Shown here: in pieces, positions 16,858 through 25,554 of the stretch | Layout of the letters: every line of letters starts with the position of its first letter | How positions within the stretch are numbered: the stretch's first letter is position 1 | Source: RZYY01 sp036794825 | Lineage (GTDB): Bacteria; Bacteroidota; Bacteroidia; Bacteroidales; 4484-276 | Direction: 5' to 3' | NCBI GenBank assembly: GCA_036794825.1 | Contig: DAIRGA010000025.1 | Coordinates: forward strand, 1 to 64,000 | Length of the DNA stretch: 64,000 bases | Notes under the pieces: model-generated | Told to the model about the DNA's origin: nothing | The model's input: only the letters and a program-made list of their open reading frames with translations | The model's database searches: none | Position numbers and translations under genes: made by a program

Positions 16858-18327
16858 ATGAAAAAAATAGTTTCGTTACTGCTAATACTATACCTTTTAA
16901 CGGGAATGGTTGTGGCGCAAAATGAGGAAGACGTGCTGAGGTATTCCAATACTCACCTTCTTGGAACTGCCCGCTACATGGGACTTAGCGGAGCTTATGG
17001 CGCAATCGGTGCAGATTTTTCTTCGTTGAGCTCAAACCCGGCTGGAATTGGTCTTTACCGGCGTTCGGATTTCTCCATTACTCCGGTTATGCACTTCGGA
17101 AGCACTACAAGCAGCTACAACGGAGAAATGCATGACGACAGCAGATCAAGCTTCGCTCTGGGTAATGCAGGCTTTGTATTGAATTTTGAAACGAAAAAGA
17201 ATCTTAGCCAAAGCCCGGTGAAAAGTGTCCAGTTTGGAACAGGGATTAACAGGCTCAAAGATTTCAACAATAGAATCTACATACAGGGAGTCAACGAAAC
17301 CAACTCGTTGCTGGATGCTTACCTGGTTTACGCGGGAAACATGAACCCGGAATTCCTGAATTCGTTTGATACCCGCCTGGCTTTCGAAACCTACCTGATT
17401 GACACCATAATCGGAGCACCCCAACCAACCTATGTGAATGCTTACAGTTACATTGGTGGATTTAATGGCGCTCTGCAAAGGAAAAGTGTCGAAACCAGGG
17501 GCTCGATCAATGAATGGGTTCTCTCCGGCGGGATGAATTTGAACGATAAACTCTACTTCGGAATCACCTTTGGCTTCCCATGGATAAGATATTTTCAGGA
17601 ATCAGTGTACAGTGAAGTAAATCAGACTGCACCACTCAAAGACCTCGATCAGTTTAATTATGTGGAAGATCTGGAAACCTTTGGGAATGGTTTTAATATT
17701 AAGACCGGTATTATTGCCCGCCCGATTGGTTGGTTGAGAGTAGGATTTGCTTATCACTCTCCTACCTGGTACTCAGACCTCCGCGACAACTGGAGAACCA
17801 GCATGAACGCCTATTATACCAATGGTGACTATTTCTCGGAAGACTCTCCTGTGGGTGAATTTTATTACGACATCGAAACCCCGTGGAAAATAATGGCAAG
17901 CGCTACCATCATGTTTGGGAACATGGGATTTATCAGCGCCGATTACGAATACACCGATTTCAGTAACTCTTCACTCAAGCCCTCTTTCGATTATAGCGCC
18001 GCCAATGATGTGATAAGGAATAATTTCGGCCCATCGAATACTTTTCGAATCGGAACTGAATGGCGATCAGGCCCTTACCAGTTCAGAGGAGGATACGCCA
18101 ACCAAGGAAGTCCATTCAAATCAGGGGTTAATGATGGCCAGACACAGTCGTTTTCAGCAGGCCTCGGTTTCAGGAGCGATATTTACTTTATTGACGCTGC
18201 TTTGGTCTATTCATTCGGGAATATGGACTATTACCTCTATGGTGTTCAAAACGTCAGACCAAACCCGGTTGATAACAAATACGAGGTTTTGAATTTCGCT
18301 TTAACTGTTGGATACAGATTTGATTGA
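16858..18327 (+). CDS. OmpP1/FadL-like outer-membrane transport protein
   Basis: A 489-residue outer-membrane barrel of the OmpP1/FadL/TodX type, which in the family lets hydrophobic molecules cross the outer membrane. After the signal peptide (to VVAQ) it begins LRYSNTHLLGTARYMGLSGA and SLSSNPAGIGLYRRS, matching the conserved plug (NPAG) of Bacteroidota members. The rest is repeated beta-strands ending in an aromatic residue-rich C-terminus (VGYRFD). The substrate is unknown. It lies downstream of the Tyr/Gly-rich lipoprotein and ends in a bidirectional terminator. Confidence 0.87.
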   Translation: MKKIVSLLLILYLLTGMVVAQNEEDVLRYSNTHLLGTARYMGLSGAYGAIGADFSSLSSNPAGIGLYRRSDFSITPVMHFGSTTSSYNGEMHDDSRSSFALGNAGFVLNFETKKNLSQSPVKSVQFGTGINRLKDFNNRIYIQGVNETNSLLDAYLVYAGNMNPEFLNSFDTRLAFETYLIDTIIGAPQPTYVNAYSYIGGFNGALQRKSVETRGSINEWVLSGGMNLNDKLYFGITFGFPWIRYFQESVYSEVNQTAPLKDLDQFNYVEDLETFGNGFNIKTGIIARPIGWLRVGFAYHSPTWYSDLRDNWRTSMNAYYTNGDYFSEDSPVGEFYYDIETPWKIMASATIMFGNMGFISADYEYTDFSNSSLKPSFDYSAANDVIRNNFGPSNTFRIGTEWRSGPYQFRGGYANQGSPFKSGVNDGQTQSFSAGLGFRSDIYFIDAALVYSFGNMDYYLYGVQNVRPNPVDNKYEVLNFALTVGYRFD

Positions 18328-18348
18328 TTCTGAGTTTAGTTTAAGAAA

Positions 18349-18373
18349 AAAGGCCGGTTTATCGTCGGCCTTT
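18349..18373. terminator. Bidirectional terminator between OmpP1 gene and zinc-ribbon gene
   Basis: AAAGGCCG (18349-18356) pairs with CGGCCTTT (18366-18373), with A-rich sequence on the left and T-rich on the right, so it can stop transcription from either side of these convergent genes. Confidence 0.85.
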
Positions 18374-18380
18374 CTTTGTT

Positions 18381-19193
18381 TTACAAGGATTGTTTTACCT
18401 CGTTGGCTATATCGTCATCAACCAATATTCGTCCACAATACTCGCAAACAATGATCTTCTTGTGCATCTTGATATCAAGCTGATGCTGAGGCGGAATCTT
18501 GTTGAAACATCCATTGCAGGCATCTCTTTCGATCTGCACAACGGCAAGTCCGTTGCGGGCATTTTTCCTGATTCGCTGATAAGCCGTCAGCAAGCGCTCT
18601 TCAATCATTTTACTGAAGGCATCTGATTTCTTCATCAGCGCTCTTTCCTCCTTTTCTGTCTCTTCCACAATATCCTTCAATTCCACTTTTTTACTTTTCA
18701 GATCGCCCTCGCGCTCCTTCAATGTATTTTTCGAGTCCTTAATGAGTGTGTTTTTTACTTCAAGCTCTTCCGTAAACTCCCGGATTCGCTTCTCCGCAAG
18801 CTGAATTTCAAGGTTTTGAAACTCAATCTCTTTGGTTAATGAATCGTATTCGCGGTTATTCCTGACATTCATCTGCTGCTCTTCATATTTCTTGATCAGG
18901 ACATTGAAATCCTTGATGGCATTGGTTTTCTCAGCAATTTGTTTTTCAAGAATTTTTACCTCGTCTTTATATTTAGTAATACGCGTCTGGAGCCCAGCGA
19001 TTTCATCCTCAAGGTCTTGAACCTCAAGTGGCAACTCGCCCCTGATAATCCTGATCTTGTCAATTTGCGAATCAATTTGCTGCAGGCTGTAAAGCGCCTT
19101 GAGTTTCTTCTCAATTGTAACTTCCAAAACTTCAGCAATCTCTGCTGTTCCCTGTGCAATGTCTGATTTTGATTGATCTTTGGTGTCGCTCAT
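18381..19193 (-). CDS. C4-type zinc ribbon coiled-coil protein
   Basis: A 270-residue protein. Its long helical coiled coil (about 25-195; heptad-rich, KYKDEVKILEKQIAEKTN) is capped by a C-terminal zinc ribbon with CNGC and CEYC pairs (about 223-255; ACNGCFNKIPPQHQLD, VCEYCGRIL). It belongs to the zf-RING_7/DUF164 family found in many bacteria, suggested to bind nucleic acids or the ribosome; the exact role is not settled. It is the third gene of the birA-Nif3-zinc ribbon operon, 48 bp after Nif3. Confidence 0.9.
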   Translation of the reverse strand: MSDTKDQSKSDIAQGTAEIAEVLEVTIEKKLKALYSLQQIDSQIDKIRIIRGELPLEVQDLEDEIAGLQTRITKYKDEVKILEKQIAEKTNAIKDFNVLIKKYEEQQMNVRNNREYDSLTKEIEFQNLEIQLAEKRIREFTEELEVKNTLIKDSKNTLKEREGDLKSKKVELKDIVEETEKEERALMKKSDAFSKMIEERLLTAYQRIRKNARNGLAVVQIERDACNGCFNKIPPQHQLDIKMHKKIIVCEYCGRILVDDDIANEVKQSL

Positions 19194-19241
19194 TGAATTT
19201 TTGTTTGTGGTTCGGTGTTAAAATCTGGTTCCTGAAAATCA

Positions 19242-20336
19242 TCAGAGATAAAAAACCGGGTTGGTGTTTATCTTTGAAATTCGGGCGGCAAAAGTAGGAA
19301 ATTTTTCCGACAAAACATCTCTGATTAGTTCAGTTGTAAATTGTTCGCTTTCAAAATGCCCAATGTCAGTAATCAAAATTTTTCCATCGGCATCAAAGAA
19401 ATCGTGATATTTTATGTCGCCGGTGATAAAAACATCGGCATTGCGGGCAATAGCTCTGTTAATCAAAAAACTTCCACTGCCGCCACATACGGCAATTCTC
19501 TGCACTGTGTCGGAAATTATTCGGGTGTGCCGCAAGCATTTTACATCAAATATTGACTTAAGCCTCTCAAGAAAGTTGTGAGTTGGTTCCGGAGACTCCA
19601 AAACTCCGAACATACCTGCCCCAACCTTATTATATTCATTTTCAAGACTATATACATCATAAGCAACCTCTTCGTAAGGGTGCGCTGATAACAGGGCTTT
19701 CAATATCTGACGCTCCTTAAAAACCGGGAAAATTGTTTCGATCCTGACTTCATTCTCAAAATGAATCCTATACGCCTCTCCTACAAAAGGATTCGCACCT
19801 TGCAGCCCTCTGAAAGTTCCCTGACCATCTATATTAAAACTGCAGCTATCGTAATTTCCGATGTGACCCGCACCAGCATCAAAAATTGATTGCCTTATCT
19901 TCTCAGCATGATCCGTCGGACAAAAGGTAACCAACTTGCGCAGCTGCTGCATTTTAGGCTCAAGAATGGATTGGTTCTTTACCCCGATTTTATCGCAAAT
20001 CACTTTGTTTACTCCATCGGGAACATTATCAAGATTGGTGTGAATGGCATAAACTGCAATATTATTACGGATGCAGGCGGTTACCATCCGCTCGACCGGG
20101 TTGCGGTTGCCAATTTTTTTAATTCCTTTGAAAATCAGCGGATGATGTGCAATGATAAGGCCGCACGACGATCCTATTGCTTCGCTTACCACATCTTCGG
20201 TTACATCGAGAGTAATCAACGCGCTGTTCACCTCATCGTCCGGTGAGCCGATCAGCAATCCGGCATTGTCATAGGATTCCTGCAACGAAGGTGGCGCAAC
20301 GGCTTCAAGCGCTTCAATAATCCAGGCTATGTTCAT
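19242..20336 (-). CDS. Nif3-like dinuclear metal centre protein
   Basis: A 364-residue Nif3/YqfO-type protein (DUF34). The metal-binding His/Asp/Glu residues are visible in LIIAHHPLIF (about 59-68), IHTNLDNVPDG (about 97-107), and near the C-terminus in FITGDIKYHDFF and DIGHFESEQF. The extra central domain of about 100 residues is the PII-like insertion of the long YqfO type. The family forms hexameric toroids. A cyclohydrolase activity has been proposed for homologues, but the physiological role is unclear. It lies 11 bp after birA. Confidence 0.93.
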   Translation of the reverse strand: MNIAWIIEALEAVAPPSLQESYDNAGLLIGSPDDEVNSALITLDVTEDVVSEAIGSSCGLIIAHHPLIFKGIKKIGNRNPVERMVTACIRNNIAVYAIHTNLDNVPDGVNKVICDKIGVKNQSILEPKMQQLRKLVTFCPTDHAEKIRQSIFDAGAGHIGNYDSCSFNIDGQGTFRGLQGANPFVGEAYRIHFENEVRIETIFPVFKERQILKALLSAHPYEEVAYDVYSLENEYNKVGAGMFGVLESPEPTHNFLERLKSIFDVKCLRHTRIISDTVQRIAVCGGSGSFLINRAIARNADVFITGDIKYHDFFDADGKILITDIGHFESEQFTTELIRDVLSEKFPTFAARISKINTNPVFYL

Positions 20337-20347
20337 GATGTTAGTTT

Positions 20348-21094
20348 TTAATTGGTTTTTAACGTTATTTCTTTCAAATCGTACTTAAGAATCCTTTTAT
20401 CCCTTTCAACCAGGAGCAACCCAAACTGATCAACTCCTCTTATGATTCCTTCAAATTGGCAACCATCCGCGATGAAAGTGGCAATGCTGTTAAAATGCAG
20501 TAGCCGTTCAAGGTATTGTTGGTCAATCATTTTAAGATTACTGATCTTCAATAGATTGTAGTATAATGCTATGTGTTGTATGAGGCTATCCAGTACCTGA
20601 TTTCTGTCAAAAGGATGACCTGCAATTTGTGCCATCGAAACAGGATTCGGCAGGTCGGGGTTAAAAACATTCTGATTCACATTCAGTCCGATACCGACAA
20701 TGCAGGTATCAAACTGATTACCCAAAATTAAGTTTCTGGAGAGAATCCCGGCAATTTTCCCGGAATCAACCCAGATATCGTTGGGCCATTTAACAAGAAA
20801 ATTGCTTTGAGGAATAAATTCGCCAAGACAACGGCAAACCCCAAGTGAAACTACCTTGTTAATCATGAATTGATCTGCAGGACCAAGAAAATCAGGGTAA
20901 AGAACAATACTAAGCAGAAGATTTTCAGCACGGTTGCTTTGCCAGGTATTTGATCCAACACCTTTTCCTTTTGTCTGAAAGTCAGTGCAAAAGATGGTAA
21001 ACTCTTTCGGTCTGTTTCGAAAAACCTCTTCTTCAGCGATCTGGTTAGTGGATTCGGTGGTTTCGAAATGCAAAATTTTGTAATCCAATTTCAC
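20348..21094 (-). CDS. birA: Biotin--[acetyl-CoA carboxylase] ligase
   Basis: A 248-residue monofunctional biotin protein ligase that attaches biotin to carboxyl carrier proteins. It lacks the N-terminal winged helix of E. coli BirA, so it is not a repressor. Conserved features are TTESTNQIAEEE, the biotinyl-AMP loop in a degenerate form (TKGKGVGSNTWQS where GRGRxGxxW is usual), VKWPNDIW, KIAGIL and VGIGLNVN. It is the first gene of the birA-Nif3-zinc ribbon operon and is divergent from rsfS, with a back-to-back promoter pair in the gap. Confidence 0.93.
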   Translation of the reverse strand: MKLDYKILHFETTESTNQIAEEEVFRNRPKEFTIFCTDFQTKGKGVGSNTWQSNRAENLLLSIVLYPDFLGPADQFMINKVVSLGVCRCLGEFIPQSNFLVKWPNDIWVDSGKIAGILSRNLILGNQFDTCIVGIGLNVNQNVFNPDLPNPVSMAQIAGHPFDRNQVLDSLIQHIALYYNLLKISNLKMIDQQYLERLLHFNSIATFIADGCQFEGIIRGVDQFGLLLVERDKRILKYDLKEITLKTN

Positions 21095-21227
21095 TTGCTG
21101 TATTTGAACATTACCTTTAAATACCCCGTTTAAAGGAGGTAAAACGAGGATTTAACTCAAGCATTACCTAACATATGATTTTTTAAATTCAAATGCCTTG
21201 AACTGGAGGACTAAACCTAATGGAGAC

Positions 21228-21235
21228 CAAAAATA
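21228..21235 (-). promoter_or_regulatory. -7 promoter box for the birA operon
   Basis: The minus strand reads TATTTTTG. It lies only 2 bp from the rsfS -7 box on the other strand. The birA leader would be about 130 nt. Confidence 0.4.
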
Positions 21236-21237
21236 GT

Positions 21238-21245
21238 TACTTTTG
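21238..21245 (+). promoter_or_regulatory. -7 promoter box for rsfS-ftsH
   Basis: TACTTTTG matches TAnnTTTG, 13 bp before the rsfS ATG. The leader would be very short. Confidence 0.55.
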
Positions 21246-21258
21246 CTAAAAATTAATT

Positions 21259-21642
21259 TTGATGACCAAAATCAAGCCTGCAGCCCAAAAGGAATACAGT
21301 CGGGAGGAACTAATCCATTTAATCATCGAAGCAATTCGCGACAAAAAAGGCAACGAGATCGTTAACATTGATCTGAGTTCGATCAAAAATCCCATCTGTG
21401 ACAATTTCATCATTTGCCATGGCACATCCAAACGGCAAGTGGATGCGATAGCGGAATCGGTTGAGAAGATGGTGATTACTAATTTAGGTCAAAAGCCATG
21501 GCACAAGGAGGGATTTCAAAACGCAGAATGGATACTTCTTGATTATGTGGATGTTGTGGTACATGTTTTCAATGAGCAAAACCGCAGTTTTTACAATTTA
21601 GAAGGCCTCTGGGCTGATGCAAAGATTAATAACATTGAATAG
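21259..21642 (+). CDS. rsfS: Ribosome silencing factor RsfS
   Basis: A 127-residue RsfS/RsfA (DUF143/Iojap) protein. In the family it binds ribosomal protein uL14 and blocks subunit joining when nutrients are low. Typical blocks are NPICDNFIICHGTSKRQVDA, KPWHKEGFQNAEWILLDY and VVHVFNEQNRSFYNLEGLW. It is the first gene of the rsfS-ftsH-LUD-DUF2007-cdsA-psd run and ends 17 bp before ftsH. Confidence 0.95.
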   Translation: MMTKIKPAAQKEYSREELIHLIIEAIRDKKGNEIVNIDLSSIKNPICDNFIICHGTSKRQVDAIAESVEKMVITNLGQKPWHKEGFQNAEWILLDYVDVVVHVFNEQNRSFYNLEGLWADAKINNIE

Positions 21643-21659
21643 ATAACCTGAAACAGATA

Positions 21660-23819
21660 ATGGCCGAAAACGAAAATAAGACCAATCAGAAAGAAAAAAA
21701 CAAGAAGGATGATTTTCTGAAGAACCTGAACAAAGGTGTGAAACCTGGCGATGCCGGAAAAGGTAAGTTCAATTTTTATTGGATTTACATGGTGATTGCT
21801 GCGGTGTTCTTTGCGTTGTTTTTCTTCAACCGCGAGGGGCAATTAAAGGAGATTACCTGGGGAGACCTGAAGCAAATGCTTTTGGATGAGGATGTTGAGA
21901 AGATTGTATTAGTAAACCGGGAATTCGCCGAAATTTATATTAAACAGGAAAACATCACCAAACCAAGATACGATGAACTGCGTGAGAATACTTCCAGCGA
22001 CCTGCTCACGCAAAACCCTCATTACAAGATTGTAATCGGCTCTGTCGAATCTTTTGAAAAGAGCGTTGAGGATATTCAGGAGGGGAAGGAAAACCCAGTG
22101 TATATCCGCAACGAACTGCGCAGGAACTGGTCAGGAGACATCCTTGGCTGGATCCTACCCTTTGCGCTGCTCATCGGACTATGGATTTTCATTATGCGCA
22201 TGATGAGCCGTGGTGGAGCCGGTGGTGGACAAATCTTTAACATTGGGAAATCAAAAGCGCAATTGTTTGATAAAGACACCCATGTAAACATAACTTTTAA
22301 AGATGTAGCCGGCCTTGAAGAGGCTAAGGTTGAAGTGATGGAGATCGTAGATTTTTTGAAAAACCCATCCAAATACACTGAATTGGGAGGTAAAATCCCC
22401 AAAGGCGCTCTGCTGGTTGGCCCTCCGGGAACGGGTAAGACATTGTTGGCCAAATCGGTAGCCGGTGAAGCCAACGTGCCCTTTTTCTCCATTTCTGGTT
22501 CTGATTTTGTTGAGATGTTTGTTGGAGTCGGCGCTTCCAGGGTTCGTGACTTATTCCGGCAGGCCAAAGAAAAGGCTCCCTGTATCATCTTCATTGATGA
22601 AATTGACGCTATCGGACGCGCCCGCGGACGCAGTGCAGTTACCGGCGCTAACGATGAACGCGAAAACACGCTTAATCAGCTACTTACCGAGATGGACGGC
22701 TTCGGAACCAACGCCGGGGTTATCATACTTGCAGCAACCAACCGGGCCGATATTCTCGACAGGGCGCTTTTGCGCGCAGGGCGTTTTGACCGCCAGATAA
22801 ATGTTGAACTCCCTGATCTTGAGGAGCGTAAAGCCATTTTCCTTGTCCATCTTAAACCCGTCAAATTCGATGATAGCGTAGAAGTGGATTTCCTGTCAAA
22901 GCAAACACCCGGATTCTCGGGTGCAGATATTGCCAATGTTTGCAACGAAGCCGCTCTGATCGGCGCCAGAAAAGGCAAAAAAATTGTTGACAAAACCGAC
23001 TTCATGGATGCTATCGACAGAATAATCGGGGGACTGGAGAAACGTAACAAAATCATTTCCCAAACCGAAAAGAAAACCATCGCTTATCACGAAGCAGGTC
23101 ATGCAGCCGTCAGCTGGTTGCTCGAGCACGCCTCCCCTCTAGTGAAAGTAACTATAGTTCCTCGTGGAAAAGCCCTCGGAGCAGCCTGGTATCTTCCTGA
23201 AGAGCGTCAGATTACCACTATAGAACAGATGATGGATGAAATGACTGCAACCCTTGGAGGCAGGGCATCAGAAGAGGTTAACTTCGGAATGATTTCGACC
23301 GGTGCGCTCAACGACCTTGAAAGAGTAACCAAACAGGCTTACGCAATGGTGATGTATTTCGGCCTGAATAAAAAAGTGGGCAATATCAGTTACTACGATT
23401 CAAGCGGACAGCAGGAATACTCGTTCACCAAACCTTACAGCGAAAAAACAGCTCAACTCATTGATGAAGAGGTGCATAAGCTCGTTGAGCAATCTTATGA
23501 CAAAGCCGTTAAACTCCTGAAAGAAAACAAATCTAAGGTAGATGAATTGGCAAAGCTGCTCCTAGAAAAAGAGGTCATTTTTAGTGAAGACCTTGAGCGG
23601 ATCTTTGGTAAACGTCAGTTTACAAGAGATATAGAAAAGCAGATCGAATACGAAGAAGAGAAAAAAAGATTAAGGGAGAAATTACATGAAATGAAGAACG
23701 AAACTGAACCCCGCGATGGTAATGTTTCGAAAGCAGAAGTTATCCCTGGTAATGGTAGTTCAAACAATTTTGACCATGCTGATAAAAAACAATTCAGCAA
23801 ACCCAATGAATTTTCTTAA
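21660..23819 (+). CDS. ftsH: ATP-dependent zinc metalloprotease FtsH
   Basis: A 719-residue inner-membrane AAA+ protease that degrades misfolded membrane proteins and short-lived regulators. It has a charged N-terminus, two membrane helices (about 38-57 and 160-182) around a periplasmic domain, Walker A GPPGTGKT (254-261), Walker B IIFIDEIDAI, the pore motif MFVGVGAS, the second region of homology (ATNRADILDRALLRAGRFDR), and the zinc site HEAGH (477-481). The tail past residue 660 is Lys/Glu-rich and extends into a polar segment. It is encoded directly after rsfS. In other species it is essential or nearly so. Confidence 0.98.
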   Translation: MAENENKTNQKEKNKKDDFLKNLNKGVKPGDAGKGKFNFYWIYMVIAAVFFALFFFNREGQLKEITWGDLKQMLLDEDVEKIVLVNREFAEIYIKQENITKPRYDELRENTSSDLLTQNPHYKIVIGSVESFEKSVEDIQEGKENPVYIRNELRRNWSGDILGWILPFALLIGLWIFIMRMMSRGGAGGGQIFNIGKSKAQLFDKDTHVNITFKDVAGLEEAKVEVMEIVDFLKNPSKYTELGGKIPKGALLVGPPGTGKTLLAKSVAGEANVPFFSISGSDFVEMFVGVGASRVRDLFRQAKEKAPCIIFIDEIDAIGRARGRSAVTGANDERENTLNQLLTEMDGFGTNAGVIILAATNRADILDRALLRAGRFDRQINVELPDLEERKAIFLVHLKPVKFDDSVEVDFLSKQTPGFSGADIANVCNEAALIGARKGKKIVDKTDFMDAIDRIIGGLEKRNKIISQTEKKTIAYHEAGHAAVSWLLEHASPLVKVTIVPRGKALGAAWYLPEERQITTIEQMMDEMTATLGGRASEEVNFGMISTGALNDLERVTKQAYAMVMYFGLNKKVGNISYYDSSGQQEYSFTKPYSEKTAQLIDEEVHKLVEQSYDKAVKLLKENKSKVDELAKLLLEKEVIFSEDLERIFGKRQFTRDIEKQIEYEEEKKRLREKLHEMKNETEPRDGNVSKAEVIPGNGSSNNFDHADKKQFSKPNEFS

Positions 23820-23824
23820 CTTTG
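23817..23824 (+). promoter_or_regulatory. -7 promoter box for the LUD gene
   Basis: TAACTTTG overlaps the end of ftsH and lies 26 bp before the ATG at 23851, so the downstream genes may be expressed apart from ftsH. Confidence 0.45.
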
Positions 23825-23850
23825 TTAAACATTAAAATTTTTGCAAGGCG

Positions 23851-24501
23851 ATGCCCAGCGTAAAGGAAATAACAACAAAGGAAAGTATTTACAAAAATAT
23901 CCGTAATGCTCTGATTGACAAGATGGACAACCCATTTGCCGGGGTTGATATGGAATCATCGGTGCATTATCCGCTCAAAGAGAGCAATGATGTTTCTTTT
24001 GCCCAGGAATTCACCAGAGTTTCCGGGAAATTTGTTTACTGCGAAAACAAAGAGGACCTCGCCGAAAAGCTAAAATACTTTATCATCGGAAACAAACTGC
24101 AAAATGTGTTCTGTTTCGAAGACCGGCTGAAACCTTTACTCGAGGAATTTGAAATACCTTTTACCGACAACGAAGACCAGGTTCTTCAGGTGAATACAGG
24201 AATAAGTTTTTGTGAGTGCCTGGTAGCCAGAACGGGCGGTATAGTAGTATCCTCGATGCAAATGTCCGGAAGGCGCCTTTATGCGCTGCCTGAAACCCAT
24301 ATTGTGGTAGCCTTTACAACCCAGTTGGTTTCGGAACTAAAAGACGCTTTTACTTACCTCAGGGAAAAGTACCAAACCAATTTTCCCTCTTCGGTAACAG
24401 TAATTACCGGGCCAAGCCGCACCGCCGATATTGAGAAAACCCTTGTTATGGGAGCACACGGTCCGAAAGAACTCTATGTTTTTTTGGTTGAATCTAATTG
24501 A
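23851..24501 (+). CDS. LUD domain protein (LutC/YkgG-like)
   Basis: A 216-residue single LUD domain protein. Diagnostic stretches are VARTGGIVVSS and the ending TVITGPSRTADIEKTLVMGA plus HGPKELYVFL. LutC is one subunit of the LutABC lactate oxidase, but no lutA or lutB genes lie here. The stable link to ftsH and cdsA suggests a different, unknown housekeeping role in this phylum. Confidence 0.88.
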   Translation: MPSVKEITTKESIYKNIRNALIDKMDNPFAGVDMESSVHYPLKESNDVSFAQEFTRVSGKFVYCENKEDLAEKLKYFIIGNKLQNVFCFEDRLKPLLEEFEIPFTDNEDQVLQVNTGISFCECLVARTGGIVVSSMQMSGRRLYALPETHIVVAFTTQLVSELKDAFTYLREKYQTNFPSSVTVITGPSRTADIEKTLVMGAHGPKELYVFLVESN

Positions 24502-24524
24502 TAATAACCCAAATAGAAAAGATT

Positions 24525-24734
24525 ATGAACGACGAATGGATGCAGGTTTACTCAGCTAACGATCTTTACAAAGTTGACCTTGTAAAAGGTATGTTGCTTG
24601 AAAATGGAATCGCAAGCGAAATACTTGATCGTCAGGATAGTGCATTTCTGACCGGTGAAGTGGAACTTTTTGTCCACACTGCCGACTTTGACGCAGCAAA
24701 AAAACTTATCGAAGAGCGCAGGGAAGTTGAATAA
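24525..24734 (+). CDS. DUF2007 putative signal-transducing protein
   Basis: A 69-residue protein with the whole DUF2007 fold: WMQVYSANDLYKVDLVKGML, then GEVELFVHTADFDAAKKLIE. No known activity; members are tiny ferredoxin-like domains thought to bind ligands or partners. The ATG at 24525 is used, because an upstream TTG at 24498 overlaps the LUD stop without further support. The end overlaps the start of cdsA. Confidence 0.85.
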   Translation: MNDEWMQVYSANDLYKVDLVKGMLLENGIASEILDRQDSAFLTGEVELFVHTADFDAAKKLIEERREVE

Positions 24735-25554
24735 CCTGCTTTTGCGGACAATTACCGGGGCAATCTATGTAATTGCTGTAATTGGAGCCATTTATTTGGG
24801 TCCAGAGCTATTTGTGTTCTTATTTTTCATCATTAATCTATTGATGCTCAATGAATTCTTCAATATTATTCAAGCCGGGCATAAGGATTCCAGCCCGAAG
24901 TTTACACACCTTTTTTTAGGATCCCTTATTTACCTCGTCATCTCCATCACCTCTTTTGAATTTGCAGCGATCCAACCATTACCTTTGCTTGTTTTGATTC
25001 CATTAGCCATCATGGCAACGGAATTATTCAGGAAAAATGAAAAACCGCTGGTTGCTTCTTCAGTAACACTTTTAGGAATAGCTTACATCAGTATTCCACT
25101 CGCAATTCTGAGCCTGCTGTTTTTATTACCCCAGGATTCATCCTCCGGTTTTCCATGGATTGTGCTGGGATTATTCGCAATCATCTGGATCAACGACACC
25201 TTTTCATACATTACGGGGATTTTGCTTGGAAGGAACAAGCTTTTCGAAAGAATCTCACCGAAGAAAACCTGGGAAGGTGCTATCGGCGGATTGGTATTTT
25301 CGGTTGCAGGCGGATTTGCGCTGTACACGTTCTCCGGGGAATATTCACTTGGCATTTGGCTGATAATGGCCGCATTAATCGCTATTTCCAGTGTTTTTGG
25401 AGACCTCACAGAATCAATGATTAAGCGCAGTCTGAAAATCAAAGACAGTGGAAATATTCTGCCTGGCCATGGTGGGCTGCTCGATCGTTTTGACTCTCTG
25501 CTTTTTGCTTCACCGGTGGTTTATGTTTTTCTGACATTACTCAATCAGACATGA
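24727..25554 (+). CDS. cdsA: Phosphatidate cytidylyltransferase
   Basis: A 275-residue integral membrane enzyme making CDP-diacylglycerol from phosphatidate and CTP, the branch point of phospholipid synthesis. Several hydrophobic helices run the whole length. The C-terminal signature SVFGDLTESMIKRSLKIKDSG ... LPGHGGLLDRFDSLLF is the CDP-DAG synthase pattern. No ATG exists before the second membrane helix. A TTG at 24727 gives a normal N-terminus (LNNLLLRTITGAIYVIAV) and overlaps the DUF2007 stop by 8 bp, so translational coupling is likely. The first codon is therefore an inference. Confidence 0.93.
   Translation: MNNLLLRTITGAIYVIAVIGAIYLGPELFVFLFFIINLLMLNEFFNIIQAGHKDSSPKFTHLFLGSLIYLVISITSFEFAAIQPLPLLVLIPLAIMATELFRKNEKPLVASSVTLLGIAYISIPLAILSLLFLLPQDSSSGFPWIVLGLFAIIWINDTFSYITGILLGRNKLFERISPKKTWEGAIGGLVFSVAGGFALYTFSGEYSLGIWLIMAALIAISSVFGDLTESMIKRSLKIKDSGNILPGHGGLLDRFDSLLFASPVVYVFLTLLNQT

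Noticed and set aside
22076..22669. 197-codon open frame on the minus strand inside ftsH
   Set aside because: It is the complement of the highly conserved AAA domain of FtsH and has no domain of its own.
23851..24501. LUD protein as part of a lactate utilisation operon
   Set aside because: No lutA or lutB neighbours; context is membrane protease and phospholipid genes.
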